Shown here: positions 63,788 to 64,000 of the stretch, in pieces | Layout of the letters: each line of letters begins with the position of its first letter | Position numbering within the stretch: position 1 is the stretch's first letter | NCBI GenBank assembly: GCA_029558715.1 | Contig: JAKQEA010000100.1 | Span: 1-64,000 of the forward strand | DNA length: 64,000 bases | Origin: Bacteroidota bacterium | Lineage (GTDB): Bacteria; Bacteroidota; Bacteroidia; Chitinophagales; Chitinophagaceae | Direction of reading: 5' to 3' | Program-made: the position numbers and the translations under genes | Notes under the pieces: generated by a model | Databases searched by the model: none | What the model was told of the DNA's origin: nothing | Seen by the model: the letters and a program-made list of their open reading frames with translations, nothing else

Positions 63788-64000
63788 AATGGCTGCAGCC
63801 CATATTTGTCAGATCATCTATCCTTCCGGAATTGCCACCATTTCTTTGATTTATTGGCTCGCCAGATGATTGCGGGCAATCTCCTTCCTTAGACTTTATT
63901 GGCGGACTTATTTTAAATACCGTTGGAATGATTGTGTAAAATGAATAAACGGAATCCTCAAGCCCGTTCTCAAATTGTTTGGCAGTTTTTGCAAACGGAA
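63788..64000. other. right edge, no gene seen
   Basis: 213 bp after the GH16 stop with no open frame of note, no hairpin with a T-run and no repeat. The next gene lies beyond the window. Confidence 0.5.

Overview
The window reads as a chromosomal segment of a Bacteroidota bacterium, most likely of the Chitinophagaceae/Chitinophagia type. The evidence is the families present: GLPGLI, DUF4249, DUF4403, Bacteroidota-type outer-membrane barrels without SusD, a 291-residue primary sigma factor, a BlaI/M56 pair and GldM-type C-terminal domains. Several genes also have the phylum's TAnnTTTG -7 promoter element upstream. The family-level placement is inference. Almost everything is ordinary chromosome; I see no phage, integrase, insertion sequence, CRISPR array or rRNA operon.

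Layout. 0.1-15 kb is a glucose/glycogen/maltodextrin block: ROK kinase and FHS-type sugar permease (minus strand), then glgA-glgC, an SLC45-type disaccharide transporter and a secreted GH13 enzyme, then a GLPGLI/outer-membrane-barrel pair (minus), then glgB. Sugar uptake, phosphorylation, ADP-glucose synthesis, polymerisation, branching and maltodextrin hydrolysis are all encoded within 15 kb. 15-24.6 kb holds a TPR protein, argS, GtrA, DUF4403, a DUF3052/YdeI protein, a secreted helical protein and dnaK. 24.6-26.9 kb is the most accessory-looking part: an AT-rich AbiJ-like gene, then about 560 bp of non-coding DNA with palindromic repeats, a small outer-membrane barrel, and a third repeat copy.

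26.9-36 kb is a run of small secreted or lipoprotein genes plus a short TonB/GldM-like protein, a DUF6941-type protein and an arginine-decarboxylase-like enzyme. 36-41.5 kb has bacilliredoxin, lgt, the primary sigma factor, a DUF4249 lipoprotein, trxB and folB. 41.5-45.3 kb (minus strand) is an uncharacterised envelope cluster: two paralogous membrane-anchored coiled-coil proteins, a lipoprotein, and an actin/Hsp70/Ppx-fold protein with a Sec signal peptide. 45.4-49.5 kb is housekeeping (holA, ribF, purM).

49.5-53 kb carries the most striking locus: a BlaI repressor overlapping a 981-residue protein that joins an M56 (BlaR1-type) membrane metallopeptidase, a complete zinc N-acetylmuramoyl-L-alanine amidase, a TonB C-terminal domain and a GldM-like C-terminal region. 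A perfect 16-bp inverted repeat lies just upstream as the likely operator. ftsE diverges from it. The remainder holds two glycosyltransferases, a large outer-membrane barrel, DUF445, tRNA-His, a Prc-type protease, a DinB protein, a lipoprotein with two His/Cys-rich repeats, and a GH16 glucanase lipoprotein at the right edge.
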